The notes beneath the pieces are model-generated. The model searched no databases, was not told where the DNA came from, and was given only the letters and a program-made list of their open reading frames with translations. Below are positions 1 to 8,380 of a DNA stretch of 64,000 bases, piece after piece (position 1 is the first letter of the stretch; each line of letters opens with the position of its first letter). Source of the stretch: Marinobacter sediminum (lineage in GTDB: Bacteria > Pseudomonadota > Gammaproteobacteria > Pseudomonadales > Oleiphilaceae); assembly GCF_016820575.1 (NCBI RefSeq), contig NZ_JAEMQH010000002.1:741305-805304 (forward strand). The letters run 5' to 3'. The translations under genes and the position numbers were made by a program.

Positions 1-2
1 GG

Positions 3-692
3 CGTGGATCCAACGCTGTGTTTCTGGCGCCGAGGCTCCTTGTGCCGAAGCAGTGGCTGCTGCTGGATCACGATGCCTCATTGCTGACGGTGGCGAAGGA
101 TCGGTTGACGCAACTGGGGGAATCGAGTTCGGTGGCTGAGGCATGGCTGACAGCTGACTCGCTGGCCGCACAGATTCCCTCTGAGGCAAGGCTGATCACC
201 GCTTCTGCACTGATCGACCTTGTCTCAGAGGAATGGCTGGATGCGCTGGTGGCGTCGGCTGGGTCGCAGAGAGCCGCGCTGCTTGTGACCCTGAGTTACT
301 CCGGCCAATTCCGTTTGGAACCCGAACACCCATGCGACGAGCGAGTGCAGACGCTGGTCAATCAGCATCAGAGAGGCGAGAAGGGAACCGGCCGGGCGTT
401 GGGGCCAGATGCACCTCGCGTACTGGCAAAAAAACTGAAACAGGCGGGCCACTCCGTTGAAATCTCTGAAACCCCTTGGCGGCTCAATGCCCGTGATCGA
501 GCACTGATCAGCCAGTTGCTGGAAGGTTGGGTGGCAGCAGCGGCTGAGCTGGCTCCTGATATCAACGGCGACGGTTCAGAATGGCTGTCGGATTGGTTGT
601 CGGATCGAAAGCGTTGGCTGGCCGAGGGCCGTCTGTCGGTCAGCGTCCACCACTTGGATCTGATGGCGCTTCCTCCGGATCAAATCTCATGA
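3..692 (+). CDS. Class I SAM-dependent methyltransferase, 5' end outside window
   Basis: The frame is open from the window edge (codons from base 3), so the N-terminus is missing. The first visible residues, GSNAVFLAPRLL followed by LLLDHD, fit the glycine-rich SAM-binding loop and the acidic residue ending strand 2 of a Rossmann methyltransferase. A GTG at 18 could mimic a start, but it would cut the SAM loop. The segment SEARLITASALIDLVSEEWL resembles the post-strand-4 region of such enzymes. Substrate unknown. The stop overlaps the next start (ATGA at 689-692), so the two genes are translationally coupled. In this family the next genes are often a UPF0104-type membrane protein and a RibD-like reductase, as here; a role in a modified pterin or small metabolite is possible but unproven. 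Confidence 0.75.
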   Translation, partial: RGSNAVFLAPRLLVPKQWLLLDHDASLLTVAKDRLTQLGESSSVAEAWLTADSLAAQIPSEARLITASALIDLVSEEWLDALVASAGSQRAALLVTLSYSGQFRLEPEHPCDERVQTLVNQHQRGEKGTGRALGPDAPRVLAKKLKQAGHSVEISETPWRLNARDRALISQLLEGWVAAAAELAPDINGDGSEWLSDWLSDRKRWLAEGRLSVSVHHLDLMALPPDQIS

Positions 693-1666
693 GGCAGGTT
701 GCTGCGCTTTGGCGCTGGCTCATGGCATTCCTGTTGCTGGCCGGTCTGGCTTTGTTTCTGGACCTGGATCGACTGTGGCTGGAGCTTCAGCGTTTACCAG
801 CATCTTTGCTGCTACCGGTCTTAGCTCTGACGGTCTTTCAGGTAGGGTTGTCGGCCTGGCGCTGGCGATACACCGCCAAGCGTCTGGGTCTTCAGATGTC
901 CTACTCCCGGGCTTTTCGCGAGTATTACCTGGCGAGCTTCCTCAATCAGGTGCTCCCGGGTGGGGTAATGGGGGATGCTGGTCGAGCTTGGCGGCACAGC
1001 CGGGAAACGGATAAGAAACTCGGGGCCGTGCATGCTGTAATTATTGAGCGTTTGTCCGGACAGTTTGCACTGTTTTTGGTGGTGGCCTGGGCAGTGGCGT
1101 GGCTGAGTGAGTCTGGTCGCTTCAGCCCGAACTTGTCAGTCGGTTGGCTACTTCCCGTCGTAGCCATTGGCAGCCTGGCTGTCGGCCTTTGGGGGATGCG
1201 CAGCAAAAATCGGGCTGGGCGCTATATACGCCGCCTGTGCAAGGACCTGTCACAGACGCTGTTTGGCTGGCAGGTCTTGCCGATTCAGTTGGGGACCTCT
1301 TTACTGGTGCTCGGGAGTTACCTCGCCGTCTTTTTTTTACTTGCCCAGCAGGCCGGATATATAGAACGGGAGGGCTCCGGGTTTTTAATGCTGGCACTTT
1401 GCAGTTTGTTGCTATTAAGCATGGTGATCCCACTGACAGTAGCTGGCTGGGGCGTGCGAGAAGGGGCGGCAGCCGTTTTGTGGCCATTAGCCGGGTTGCC
1501 CGCTGAGCAGGGCGTGGCCCTGAGTGTGGCTTATGGAGTTTTGGTGTTGATCTCGTCCTTCCCGGGGCTGGCTGTGTTGCTTAGGAGGCAGTCCCCGGTA
1601 GGGGTGAAAAACGGGAACCGGCTTACGAAAACTCCAGGTCAAACAACATATCGCTGCCCAGATTGA
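689..1666 (+). CDS. UPF0104 / lysylphosphatidylglycerol-synthase-type integral membrane protein
   Basis: A protein of 325 residues with about eight hydrophobic segments, starting with WRWLMAFLLLAGLALFL. The motifs FLNQVLPGGVMGDAGRAW and VPLTVAGWG-VREG-like (IPLTVAGWGVREGAAAVLW) are typical of the flippase-like transmembrane domain shared by UPF0104 proteins and MprF. It lacks the soluble aminoacyl-transferase domain of MprF, so it probably moves or handles a lipid at the inner membrane. The start at 689 is chosen because it overlaps the upstream stop as ATGA; an in-frame start at 581 would overlap the methyltransferase by over 100 bases. The 3' end overlaps the convergent RibD-like gene by 44 bases. 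Confidence 0.8.
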   Translation: MRQVAALWRWLMAFLLLAGLALFLDLDRLWLELQRLPASLLLPVLALTVFQVGLSAWRWRYTAKRLGLQMSYSRAFREYYLASFLNQVLPGGVMGDAGRAWRHSRETDKKLGAVHAVIIERLSGQFALFLVVAWAVAWLSESGRFSPNLSVGWLLPVVAIGSLAVGLWGMRSKNRAGRYIRRLCKDLSQTLFGWQVLPIQLGTSLLVLGSYLAVFFLLAQQAGYIEREGSGFLMLALCSLLLLSMVIPLTVAGWGVREGAAAVLWPLAGLPAEQGVALSVAYGVLVLISSFPGLAVLLRRQSPVGVKNGNRLTKTPGQTTYRCPD

Positions 1667-2486
1667 TCAGCTGGGATTTAGGGCGCAGGGCGCCATCGAG
1701 TTGATCGATCTCCGGCAGCGAGAAAGCGGGCCGCCCACTGCCAATGATCATTGGCGCCACCATGACATGCAGGCGGTCCAGCAGGCCAGCGTTAAGGAAA
1801 GACGACACTGTCAGGCCACCGCCTTCGATAAAGATTTTTCGCAGGCCAAAATCACTCAGCACCTGCAGAATCACTCGAGGGTCAACAGGCTCGGTTTGTT
1901 CTCTATCGCCCAGACAAGCGACTTCGGTGACCTGACCATACTCCCTTGCCACTGACTGCGAGTCGTACTGACCAGCAACCAGCCTGATTGTCCGGGATTT
2001 TCCATCGGTAAACAGGTGATGGCTTTGGGGTACGCGGCGATGCCGGTCGATCACAACGCGAACTGGATTTGGGCCAGTAGTGCGACGGACCGTCAGCATC
2101 GGATTGTCAGTGGCTGCCGTTCCCGCGCCAACTACCACAGCGTCTGAAACCGCTCGAATTCGATGAAGATGAGTGATGCCGTCATCGCCGTTTATGAACC
2201 GTGATCGGCCCGTGACTGTCGCTATTCTGCCGTCCAGGCTCTGGCCCAGCTGACCGATAACACGAGGTGCCGAATCAGCTGATATCGGGCGGCACAATGG
2301 CAGGAATGTCGAGAGAAGATCGTGGGCTTGGGGAGTGGCTGGATGCAGAAGATGCCAGGCACCTGTGCCGTTTAGGCGCACCGCTGGTTGATCACTTTCC
2401 GGCAATGCCAGTGTCACATTGCTGCAATCTATTGCATCCAAAACCAGCTGCCAGGCGGCATCGCAGTCCATGGGTAGAGCGGTCAT
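1623..2486 (-). CDS. RibD C-terminal-domain family reductase (dihydrofolate-reductase-like)
   Basis: A protein of 287 residues. After about 75 residues of unassigned N-terminal sequence it carries a RibD C-terminal fold: VIGQLGQSLDGRIA, then DAVVVGAGTAATDNPMLTVR, a conserved PVRVVID strand and the IFIEGGGLTVSSFL NADPH-binding region. Such enzymes reduce ribosylamino-pyrimidines in riboflavin synthesis or related pterin-like compounds. The deaminase domain of true bifunctional RibD is absent. It is encoded opposite to and convergent with the membrane protein gene, overlapping it by 44 bases. The specific substrate cannot be read from the sequence. Confidence 0.8.
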   Translation of the reverse strand: MTALPMDCDAAWQLVLDAIDCSNVTLALPESDQPAVRLNGTGAWHLLHPATPQAHDLLSTFLPLCRPISADSAPRVIGQLGQSLDGRIATVTGRSRFINGDDGITHLHRIRAVSDAVVVGAGTAATDNPMLTVRRTTGPNPVRVVIDRHRRVPQSHHLFTDGKSRTIRLVAGQYDSQSVAREYGQVTEVACLGDREQTEPVDPRVILQVLSDFGLRKIFIEGGGLTVSSFLNAGLLDRLHVMVAPMIIGSGRPAFSLPEIDQLDGALRPKSQLINLGSDMLFDLEFS

Positions 2487-2645
2487 AAAGATCTCGTTCT
2501 GTAGCCGTTGAATTTAGTATAGGCAGTTTGTCTGGAAAGCTATATGTACGTTACATTTCCAGTTTGATTCACTTTACGGGTAAGTTCCGGAATAGTGTGG
2601 ATTCCAGATTTCCTGGCGTCCCGGCAGAGGGTAGAGGCAACCAGC

Positions 2646-3059
2646 ATGCGGTACCTGCAATCGTTCAATCGTCGGCTGCGCCAGGTTCGAGACCAGAGTC
2701 GGCTGTCCCTATGGGACGTCGCCCACATGTGCGGTGTGGAGGAGGCTCAGGTTGAGAGTTGGGAAGCAGTAGATGCTCGGCAGCGTAGCTATCCCAATAT
2801 TGGCCAGTTACTGGATTTCTGTTTCAGGTCAGAGACGCCCTTAGAGCAGCTGATCGATATTGAGGAGACTTCTGATGGCCAGCTGGAACTTCCGGGGCTT
2901 TCGTTCAGCCAAAGTGATGATTTGACGACGGCGCTGAAAGAGCTGGAGCGGGAAATTAACAGAGTTCAGCTGTCAGACGATGAGGTGGAGCTGTTGCGCC
3001 GGTTCCGCAATGCTACAGCAGAAAACCGGCGTATGATCCTACAGATTCTCGGCGGCTAG
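2646..3059 (+). CDS. XRE-family DNA-binding protein
   Basis: A protein of 137 residues. Residues 5-60 form a Cro/CI-type helix-turn-helix (FNRRLRQVRDQSRLSLWDVA, then CGVEEAQVESWE), followed by an acidic linker and a C-terminal helical segment rich in charged residues (ALKELEREINRV). It is probably a small transcriptional regulator; targets are unknown. The ATG at 2646 places the start right at the HTH domain; a GTG at 2595 would add 17 residues that look unstructured and is less likely. The gene ends 15 bases from convergent galU. Confidence 0.75.
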   Translation: MRYLQSFNRRLRQVRDQSRLSLWDVAHMCGVEEAQVESWEAVDARQRSYPNIGQLLDFCFRSETPLEQLIDIEETSDGQLELPGLSFSQSDDLTTALKELEREINRVQLSDDEVELLRRFRNATAENRRMILQILGG

Positions 3060-3069
3060 GCTCCGCCGA
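3049..3069. terminator. Stem-loop between convergent XRE gene and galU
   Basis: A perfect 7-bp inverted repeat (TCGGCGG at 3049-3055, CCGCCGA at 3063-3069, 7-base loop) includes the stop codon of the XRE gene and sits between two convergent genes. There is no U-run on either side, so it is only a possible bidirectional terminator. Confidence 0.35.
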
Positions 3070-3074
3070 ATGAA

Positions 3075-3911
3075 TCAGTTGCCCTTCTTGTAAATGTTCT
3101 CATAAACGTAGTTGGTGGCTTCGACAAAGCCATCGATGCTGCCGCAATCGAACCGACGACCTTTGAACTGGTAGGCCAGAACACAGCCATTTTTAGCCTG
3201 TTCCATCAGGGCATCGGTGATCTGCACCTCGCCATTCTTGCCTGCTGGCGTCCGCTCGATAATGTCGAAGATATCCGGAGTGAGGATGTACCGGCCAATG
3301 ATGGCAAGATTGCTGGGCGCATCTTCCGGTGCCGGTTTTTCAACCATGTCGGTGATGCGGTACAGACCGTCCTTCATTGACTCGCCTGCGATCACGCCGT
3401 ACTTGTGAGTCTCATCCTCTGGAACCTCTTCGATCGCGACGATGGAGCAACGGAATTGGTTATACAGCTTCACCATTTGCGCCAGTACGCCGTCATCACC
3501 GTCCGGGCCCAGACAGAAGTCATCGGCCAGAACCACCGCGAAGGGGTTGTCACCAACCAGGTTTCTACCGGTCAGGATAGCGTGGCCCAGCCCCTTCATC
3601 TCATTTTGCCGGGTAAAGGCAAAGGTGTTGTTGTCGATAAGGTCGCGGATGGACGCTAGCAGGTCTTCCTTGCCGGACCCTGCAATCTGATGTTCCAGCT
3701 CATAGCTGATGTCGAAATGATCCTCGATTGCCCGCTTGCCCCGACCGGTAACAAACCCGAACTCGTGGATGCCCGCCTCGGCGGCTTCTTCCACGCCGTA
3801 CTGGACCAGAGGCTTGTTTACGATCGGCAGAATCTCTTTGGGCATGGCCTTGGTGGCGGGGAGAAATCGCGTGCCATAACCGGCAACGGGAAACAGGCAT
3901 TTTTTGATCAT
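3075..3911 (-). CDS. galU: UTP--glucose-1-phosphate uridylyltransferase
   Basis: A protein of 278 residues, usual length for bacterial GalU. It forms UDP-glucose from UTP and glucose-1-phosphate in the cytoplasm, supplying polysaccharide synthesis. The N-terminal nucleotide-binding motif FPVAGYGTRFLPATKAMPKE is intact, as are VVLADDFC (metal/sugar-phosphate site), DMVEKP and GEVQITDA. The start is supported by AAGGA about nine bases upstream on the minus strand. It is a single gene; its place near a large exopolysaccharide region fits the UDP-sugar demand, although galU is a housekeeping gene. Confidence 0.97.
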   Translation of the reverse strand: MIKKCLFPVAGYGTRFLPATKAMPKEILPIVNKPLVQYGVEEAAEAGIHEFGFVTGRGKRAIEDHFDISYELEHQIAGSGKEDLLASIRDLIDNNTFAFTRQNEMKGLGHAILTGRNLVGDNPFAVVLADDFCLGPDGDDGVLAQMVKLYNQFRCSIVAIEEVPEDETHKYGVIAGESMKDGLYRITDMVEKPAPEDAPSNLAIIGRYILTPDIFDIIERTPAGKNGEVQITDALMEQAKNGCVLAYQFKGRRFDCGSIDGFVEATNYVYENIYKKGN

Positions 3912-4239
3912 TGAGCTTTTCCTTTTTAGCGCAAACGAGTTCCCAGGGTGGGTTTGCAGTCGACTTAGTCTAGGTAATCACAAACCGTGCCGAGTGTAAC
4001 GAAGTTGCCACCGGAAATGGAGTGCTAGCCGATTCTGGCAAGAAAAAGCAGCTATTTTGTTGCCAAATGTTTATTCGGATACAGGTTGATACAGTTAGTA
4101 AAGAGCTTTTAATTCCTTTGGTAAGGAACTGTATTTCCGCATTATAAAAGATGTTGTTTTTGGTGAGCGGCACTGGCTTGGTTATTCACTTCCCCGTTAC
4201 AGTGTTGTTCATGTTTTGGTCATCTTTAAAGGTTGTCCT
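3912..4239. other. Intergenic region between galU and the outer-membrane barrel gene
   Basis: About 330 bases without a convincing gene; the only short frame here (minus strand, 3970-4173) has no ribosome-binding site or recognisable composition. It should carry the divergent promoters for galU and the barrel gene. A possible promoter for the latter is TTGGTA at 4118-4123 with TTATAA at 4142-4147 (18-base spacer). An inverted repeat (TTCCTT 4113-4118, AAGGAA 4123-4128) overlaps the -35 and could be an operator. Confidence 0.35.
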
Positions 4240-5391
4240 GTGCACCTTGCGCCTCTTTTTGCACTAATACTGTGCGCTTTTTCTGCGAGCGCTTCCGCCG
4301 CGACCAACTACCCTGCGGGTGCACACATGCCAGGCTTGTTCCCCGGTGATCTTTTGCACTCGGTAGCTCGATACGTTGCGTCGAAGGTGAGCATCTCGGG
4401 CGCCTCAAACCGCGACGATGGCCAAGCCTCCAATACCCTGGGTCTGGTCAGTGACGACTTGGGCTGGTCAGCGCACCGTCTCGGATTACATTATCGGGAT
4501 CGATCGTCTCATCGTGACGAACAGGAGTTCAGTGCCTGGACGCTGAGTTATGGCCTCACCGTGGCAGACATCAATCTGGGGATTGAATTTCGAAACCGGG
4601 ATTCCAGGGGCGTCAAAGAGGGCGACGTTGGCAGGTTTGATACTCAGAGTGAGCGAAACGCTCTCACTATCGATGGCCGGAGAGCCGTATTCTCCTGGCG
4701 CGGGGTTTCGATGAGCGGTGTGTTCAGTCATTCCACAGGGCGGTCCCGTGTGGCCGATGCGACGGGGCGGATGGAGCAGTCCCAATATCAGGTTTCGACA
4801 TTCGGCGTGGAAATAGAAAAAAGCCACGAGTGGCCAACGGGCCTTTGGTCATCTGCAAATCTTCGGGCAATCAGCGGCGTTGATTCCAGGCAAGAGGCCG
4901 ACAATCTGGGCAGTGATTACATTACCGATCAGTTTCGGAAGATCGCTTTGTCGGCATCGCTTAGCAAAAAGGTCTTGGCGTGGAACCTCGGCATCGATGG
5001 CAGGTACCAATTTGCGCCGACCAATTTGCCGTCCTCAGAGCGACTGCAGATAGCGGGGGAGGCACTGTCGAGCGGCTTTCATGGTCAATACCGAACTGTG
5101 GATGAAGGAGGTTGGTTACGCCTTCAGGCAGGAAGCCCTGGCTTGCCGGTGCCCACCCTTTATGGTGCGCACTCCTATCTTCAAATTTCCCTGTTGCGAA
5201 GCTGGGCGCCAGGCGTTAAGGCTGAAGCACAGTCAGACGGCGGGGCCAGCGTCGGTGAGCTGTCTTTGCAGCTGGATGCGGACGATTTCGTTGCTGCAAT
5301 GAGCGTGGGCAAGATGCTGACCGCGTCCGCCCCCTCCATGACCCGGGTTAGTCGGCCCAATGTGTCTCTCTCTTTATTCCTTACCTTGTAA
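4240..5391 (+). CDS. Outer-membrane beta-barrel protein resembling a TpsB (ShlB/FhaC) barrel without POTRA domains
   Basis: A protein of 383 residues with a signal peptide (LAPLFALILCAFSASASA) and alternating beta-strand sequence to the C-terminus, ending in a run of aromatic/leucine strands (NVSLSLFLTL). The late segment with SSERLQIAGEALSSGF, DEGGWLRLQ and a final SVGKML...S strand pattern recalls the last part of two-partner-secretion translocators, where a VRGF-like motif follows LPSSEQ. The POTRA domains that TpsB proteins carry before the barrel are not present: only about 30 residues separate the signal peptide from the barrel. The start is GTG at 4240, preceded by AAAGG; a TTG at 4216 is an alternative. 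No partner exoprotein is adjacent. The assignment is tentative. Confidence 0.6.
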   Translation: MHLAPLFALILCAFSASASAATNYPAGAHMPGLFPGDLLHSVARYVASKVSISGASNRDDGQASNTLGLVSDDLGWSAHRLGLHYRDRSSHRDEQEFSAWTLSYGLTVADINLGIEFRNRDSRGVKEGDVGRFDTQSERNALTIDGRRAVFSWRGVSMSGVFSHSTGRSRVADATGRMEQSQYQVSTFGVEIEKSHEWPTGLWSSANLRAISGVDSRQEADNLGSDYITDQFRKIALSASLSKKVLAWNLGIDGRYQFAPTNLPSSERLQIAGEALSSGFHGQYRTVDEGGWLRLQAGSPGLPVPTLYGAHSYLQISLLRSWAPGVKAEAQSDGGASVGELSLQLDADDFVAAMSVGKMLTASAPSMTRVSRPNVSLSLFLTL

Positions 5392-5415
5392 ATTCCCTTA
5401 GCCTCCAGCTGAAAG

Positions 5416-5508
5416 TGTTAACAATTAATCCCTCGCACGTTTTGGATTGTTGACAATATAAGGCTTCGGGCGTACTTTTGTTTGAAAATAATCCAGATTG
5501 TTGACAAA
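5416..5508 (+). promoter_or_regulatory. Promoter and operator repeats of gntR (prp) operon
   Basis: TTGACA at 5450-5455 and TACTTT at 5473-5478, 17 bases apart, form a good sigma-70 promoter for the GntR gene at 5511. Two near-identical operator-like boxes, ATTGTTGACAAT at 5446-5457 (a palindrome with a 2-base centre) and ATTGTTGACAAA at 5497-5508, are 51 bases apart, one covering the -35 and one between the transcription start and the ATG. A third related palindrome, TGTTAACA, is at 5416-5423. This TTGT-N2-ACAA pattern is typical of GntR/FCD operators, so autoregulation is likely. Confidence 0.65.
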
Positions 5509-5510
5509 CA

Positions 5511-6191
5511 ATGCCTGAAGAAGCCGAAAAAACCTACACTCGAGCAGACGAAGCTTTCGATTGTATACAGACGTCGATTGTCAAAGGCGAGCTCGCCCCG
5601 GGGGAAAAAATTGGCGAGCTGGAGTTGTGCACCCGGTTCAATCTGACCCGAGGGCCTTTGCGAGAAGCATTGGGGCGCCTCGAATCCCGAGGTTTGCTGG
5701 TTAGACGCCCCCACGCCGGTGTGAAAGTCGTGTCGGTGAGTGCATCGGAGCTTGTAGAGCTTTATCGGATTCGTGAGGTAATGGAGGGGTTGGCCGCTCG
5801 GCAGGCGGCCGAACGGATGACCGACAGCGAAATCGCTGATCTGCAGGCCACCCTGGATGCTCACGAGCAAATGATCGACGAAGCCCAGGGACAAGCCTAC
5901 TATCAAGCCGAAGGGGATTACGATTTCCATCACCGGATCGCCACGGGTAGCCGCAATACCAAACTGGCCCAGATGCTACTGGGCGATCTGTATTACATGG
6001 TGCGAATGTACCGATACCGGTTAAGCACCTCAGCCGGGCGCCCCCATCGTGCGCTCGGGGAACACCGCCGTATCGTCGAAGCCATCGCTCAGCGCGACGG
6101 CGAACTCGCAGAATTTCTGATGAAAAGGCACATCAACGCTGCTCGCCGAAATATCGAAAAACAGATTCAAGATGGCGTGTTAACTATTTGA
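5511..6191 (+). CDS. GntR-family (FCD/FadR-type) transcriptional regulator of the prp operon
   Basis: A protein of 226 residues. Residues 10-75 form the winged helix (GELELCTRFNLTRGPLREAL, then RLESRGLLVRRP); residues 85-215 form an all-helical FCD ligand-binding domain with DYDFHHRIA and LGEHRRIVEAI, the His-rich metal/ligand site. It probably senses a propionate-pathway intermediate such as 2-methylcitrate and represses prpBC-acnD-prpF; the ligand is inferred from the neighbours. It lies 42 bases upstream of prpB on the same strand. Palindromic boxes at its own promoter suggest autoregulation. In enterobacteria the prp operon instead uses the sigma-54 activator PrpR, which is absent here. 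Confidence 0.85.
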   Translation: MPEEAEKTYTRADEAFDCIQTSIVKGELAPGEKIGELELCTRFNLTRGPLREALGRLESRGLLVRRPHAGVKVVSVSASELVELYRIREVMEGLAARQAAERMTDSEIADLQATLDAHEQMIDEAQGQAYYQAEGDYDFHHRIATGSRNTKLAQMLLGDLYYMVRMYRYRLSTSAGRPHRALGEHRRIVEAIAQRDGELAEFLMKRHINAARRNIEKQIQDGVLTI

Positions 6192-6193
6192 GT

Positions 6194-6217
6194 TAATTCG
6201 AACCAACTAATTCGAAC
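6194..6217 (+). repeat. Tandem TAATTCGAAC repeat ahead of prpB
   Basis: TAATTCGAAC occurs twice (6194-6203 and 6208-6217), 14 bases apart, in the 42-base gap between gntR and prpB, just before the GAGG ribosome-binding site at 6221. Each copy contains the palindrome TTCGAA. It may be a regulator or RNA-structure element; no function can be assigned. Confidence 0.45.
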
Positions 6218-6233
6218 GAAGAGGAAATGCACT

Positions 6234-7121
6234 ATGTCCAGCAAACTATCACCGGGCGCACGTTTCCGGAAAGCCCTGAACGAAAATAAACCGCTCCAGA
6301 TTGTTGGGACCGTCAATGCCTACAGTGCAATGATGGCTCAGAAAGTAGGGCATCAGGCAATCTATCTGTCCGGTGGCGGTGTGGCCAACGCCTCTTACGG
6401 TTTACCAGATCTCGGAATGACCACGATGAACGACGTGGTTGAGGACGTTCGTCGGATTACTGCAGCCAGTGATCTGCCGCTGCTGGTGGATATTGACACC
6501 GGTTGGGGTGGTGCCTTCAATATCGGCCGAACCATTCGGGAAATGGAACGTGCCGGTGCTGCTGCTGTCCACATCGAGGACCAGGTTGCCCAGAAGCGCT
6601 GCGGACACCGGCCTAACAAGGAGATCGTCTCCCAGGAAGAAATGGTCGATCGTATCAAGGCGGCCGTAGACGCCCGGGAAAACGATGATTTCTTCATTAT
6701 GGCTCGCACCGATGCGTTCCAAAAGGAAGGCCTGGACGCCGCCATCGAGCGCGCGAAGGCCTGTATCGAGGCCGGGGCAGACGGTATCTTTGCGGAAGCG
6801 GTTACCGAACTCGAGCACTACAAAGCCTTTTCCGAGGCGCTGGATGTACCGATTCTGGCCAACATCACCGAGTTTGGCGCAACACCTCTTTATAACCGCA
6901 AAGAACTGGGCGAAGCCGGCGCTGACATGGTGCTGTATCCGCTGAGCGCTTTCCGTGCCATGAACAAGGCGGCCCTGACCGTTTACCAGAACATTCTGGA
7001 TAAGGGCGATCAGAAAGACGTCGTTGATCTCATGCAGACGCGGATGGAGCTCTACGATTTCCTGAACTACCACGAATTTGAACAGAAGCTGGATCAGCTC
7101 TTCCAGCAACAAAAAAACTAA
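6234..7121 (+). CDS. prpB: 2-methylisocitrate lyase
   Basis: A protein of 295 residues, standard length for PrpB. It cleaves 2-methylisocitrate to pyruvate and succinate, the last step of the methylcitrate cycle for propionyl-CoA. The catalytic KRCGH motif is at residues 121-125 with the nucleophilic Cys123; the phosphoenolpyruvate-mutase/isocitrate-lyase fold is evident from [29 protein letters not shown] and VHIEDQ. KRCGH, rather than the KKCGH of isocitrate lyase, supports the methylisocitrate assignment. Ribosome-binding site GAGG lies nine bases before the ATG. It is followed after 45 bases by prpC in the same operon. Confidence 0.97.
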   Translation: MSSKLSPGARFRKALNENKPLQIVGTVNAYSAMMAQKVGHQAIYLSGGGVANASYGLPDLGMTTMNDVVEDVRRITAASDLPLLVDIDTGWGGAFNIGRTIREMERAGAAAVHIEDQVAQKRCGHRPNKEIVSQEEMVDRIKAAVDARENDDFFIMARTDAFQKEGLDAAIERAKACIEAGADGIFAEAVTELEHYKAFSEALDVPILANITEFGATPLYNRKELGEAGADMVLYPLSAFRAMNKAALTVYQNILDKGDQKDVVDLMQTRMELYDFLNYHEFEQKLDQLFQQQKN

Positions 7122-7166
7122 ATTGATACCTGACTGATGATCATCCTGAGATGAGGGAGAGGAACA

Positions 7167-8297
7167 ATGGCTGAAGCGAAGAAACTCGAAGGCGCTGGTC
7201 TGCGCGGACAGGTAGCTGGTCAAACGGCGCTGTGTACTGTCGGTCAATCCGGAGCAGGCCTGACGTATCGAGGTTATGAAATCGCCGATCTGGCCGAAAA
7301 GGCGCAGTTTGAAGAAATCGCTTACCTGCTTTTAAGGGGCAAGCTGCCAAACCGTCAGGAGCTCGACGCCTACAAGCAGAAGCTACATAGCCTGCGTGGT
7401 TTGCCGGATGCGCTGAAGACTGTACTGGAACAAATCCCGAAAGACGCCCATCCCATGGACGTCATGCGGACCGGTTGTTCTATGCTGGGGAATCTGGAAA
7501 CCGAAGCGGACTTTTCCGAGCAGGATGACAAGATCGACCGTATGCTGGCGGTCTTCCCATCCATCATCACTTACTGGTATCGCTTCGCCCACGAGGGTGT
7601 TCGAATCGAAACCGACAGTGATGTAGATTCCATCGGTGGCCACTTCCTCGAGCTGCTGCACGGCAAAAAGCCCAGCGAGCTGCATGAGAAGGTGATGAAC
7701 GTGTCCCTGATCCTCTACGCCGAGCACGAATTCAATGCTTCCACTTTCAACGCCCGCGTTTGTGCCTCCACTCTGTCGGACATTCATAGCTGCGTGACGG
7801 GCGCCATCGGTACCCTCCGTGGGCCGTTGCACGGTGGCGCTAACGAAGCCGCCATGGAGCTTATTCAGAAGTTCCAGACAGCGGACGAGGCGGAAGAAGG
7901 CCTGATGGGCATGCTGGCTCGGAAAGAGAAGATCATGGGCTTTGGCCATGCCATCTACAAGGAATCTGACCCGCGTAATGCGATCATCAAGGAATGGTCC
8001 AAGAAGCTGGCGGATGAAGTCGGCGATACCGTGCTTTACCCGGTGTCGGTCCGTTGTGAAGAGGTGATGTGGCGCGAGAAAAAGCTGTTCTGCAACGCCG
8101 ATTTCTTCCACGCGTCGGCGTACCACTTCATGGGTATTCCGACCGAGCTGTTCACGCCTATTTTTGTGATGTCTCGGGTTTCCGGTTGGACCGCACACGT
8201 GAAAGAGCAGCGGGAAAACAACCGCATCATCCGCCCCAGTGCCGAATACACCGGCCCGGCGGACTCGAAGTGGGTGCCCATCGACGAGCGTCCATAA
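7167..8297 (+). CDS. prpC: 2-methylcitrate synthase
   Basis: A protein of 376 residues of the short, type II-like citrate synthase family. It condenses propionyl-CoA with oxaloacetate to 2-methylcitrate, the entry step of the pathway. Catalytic motifs seen: GPLHGGANEAAME (His), MGFGHAIYKESDPRN (second His) and a C-terminal Asp region DFFHASAYHFMGIP. Operon context between prpB and acnD distinguishes it from GltA. A strong GAGGGAGAGGA ribosome-binding site precedes the ATG. Confidence 0.97.
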   Translation: MAEAKKLEGAGLRGQVAGQTALCTVGQSGAGLTYRGYEIADLAEKAQFEEIAYLLLRGKLPNRQELDAYKQKLHSLRGLPDALKTVLEQIPKDAHPMDVMRTGCSMLGNLETEADFSEQDDKIDRMLAVFPSIITYWYRFAHEGVRIETDSDVDSIGGHFLELLHGKKPSELHEKVMNVSLILYAEHEFNASTFNARVCASTLSDIHSCVTGAIGTLRGPLHGGANEAAMELIQKFQTADEAEEGLMGMLARKEKIMGFGHAIYKESDPRNAIIKEWSKKLADEVGDTVLYPVSVRCEEVMWREKKLFCNADFFHASAYHFMGIPTELFTPIFVMSRVSGWTAHVKEQRENNRIIRPSAEYTGPADSKWVPIDERP

Positions 8298-8306
8298 AAC
8301 TGGCAT

Positions 8307-8342
8307 GGCGCTCTCGAGCGAGTTGAGGAGAGCGCCGGTTTT
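8307..8342 (+). terminator. Stem-loop with short T-run between prpC and acnD
   Basis: GGCGCTCTC at 8307-8315 pairs perfectly with GAGAGCGCC at 8328-8336 around a 12-base loop, followed by GGTTTT. This looks like a weak intrinsic terminator or mRNA-processing/stabilising hairpin inside the prp operon, and could lower acnD-prpF expression relative to prpBC. Confidence 0.55.
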
Positions 8343-8380
8343 CGCCCACACCTTCGATTTTCCGATATGAGTTTCTGGCC

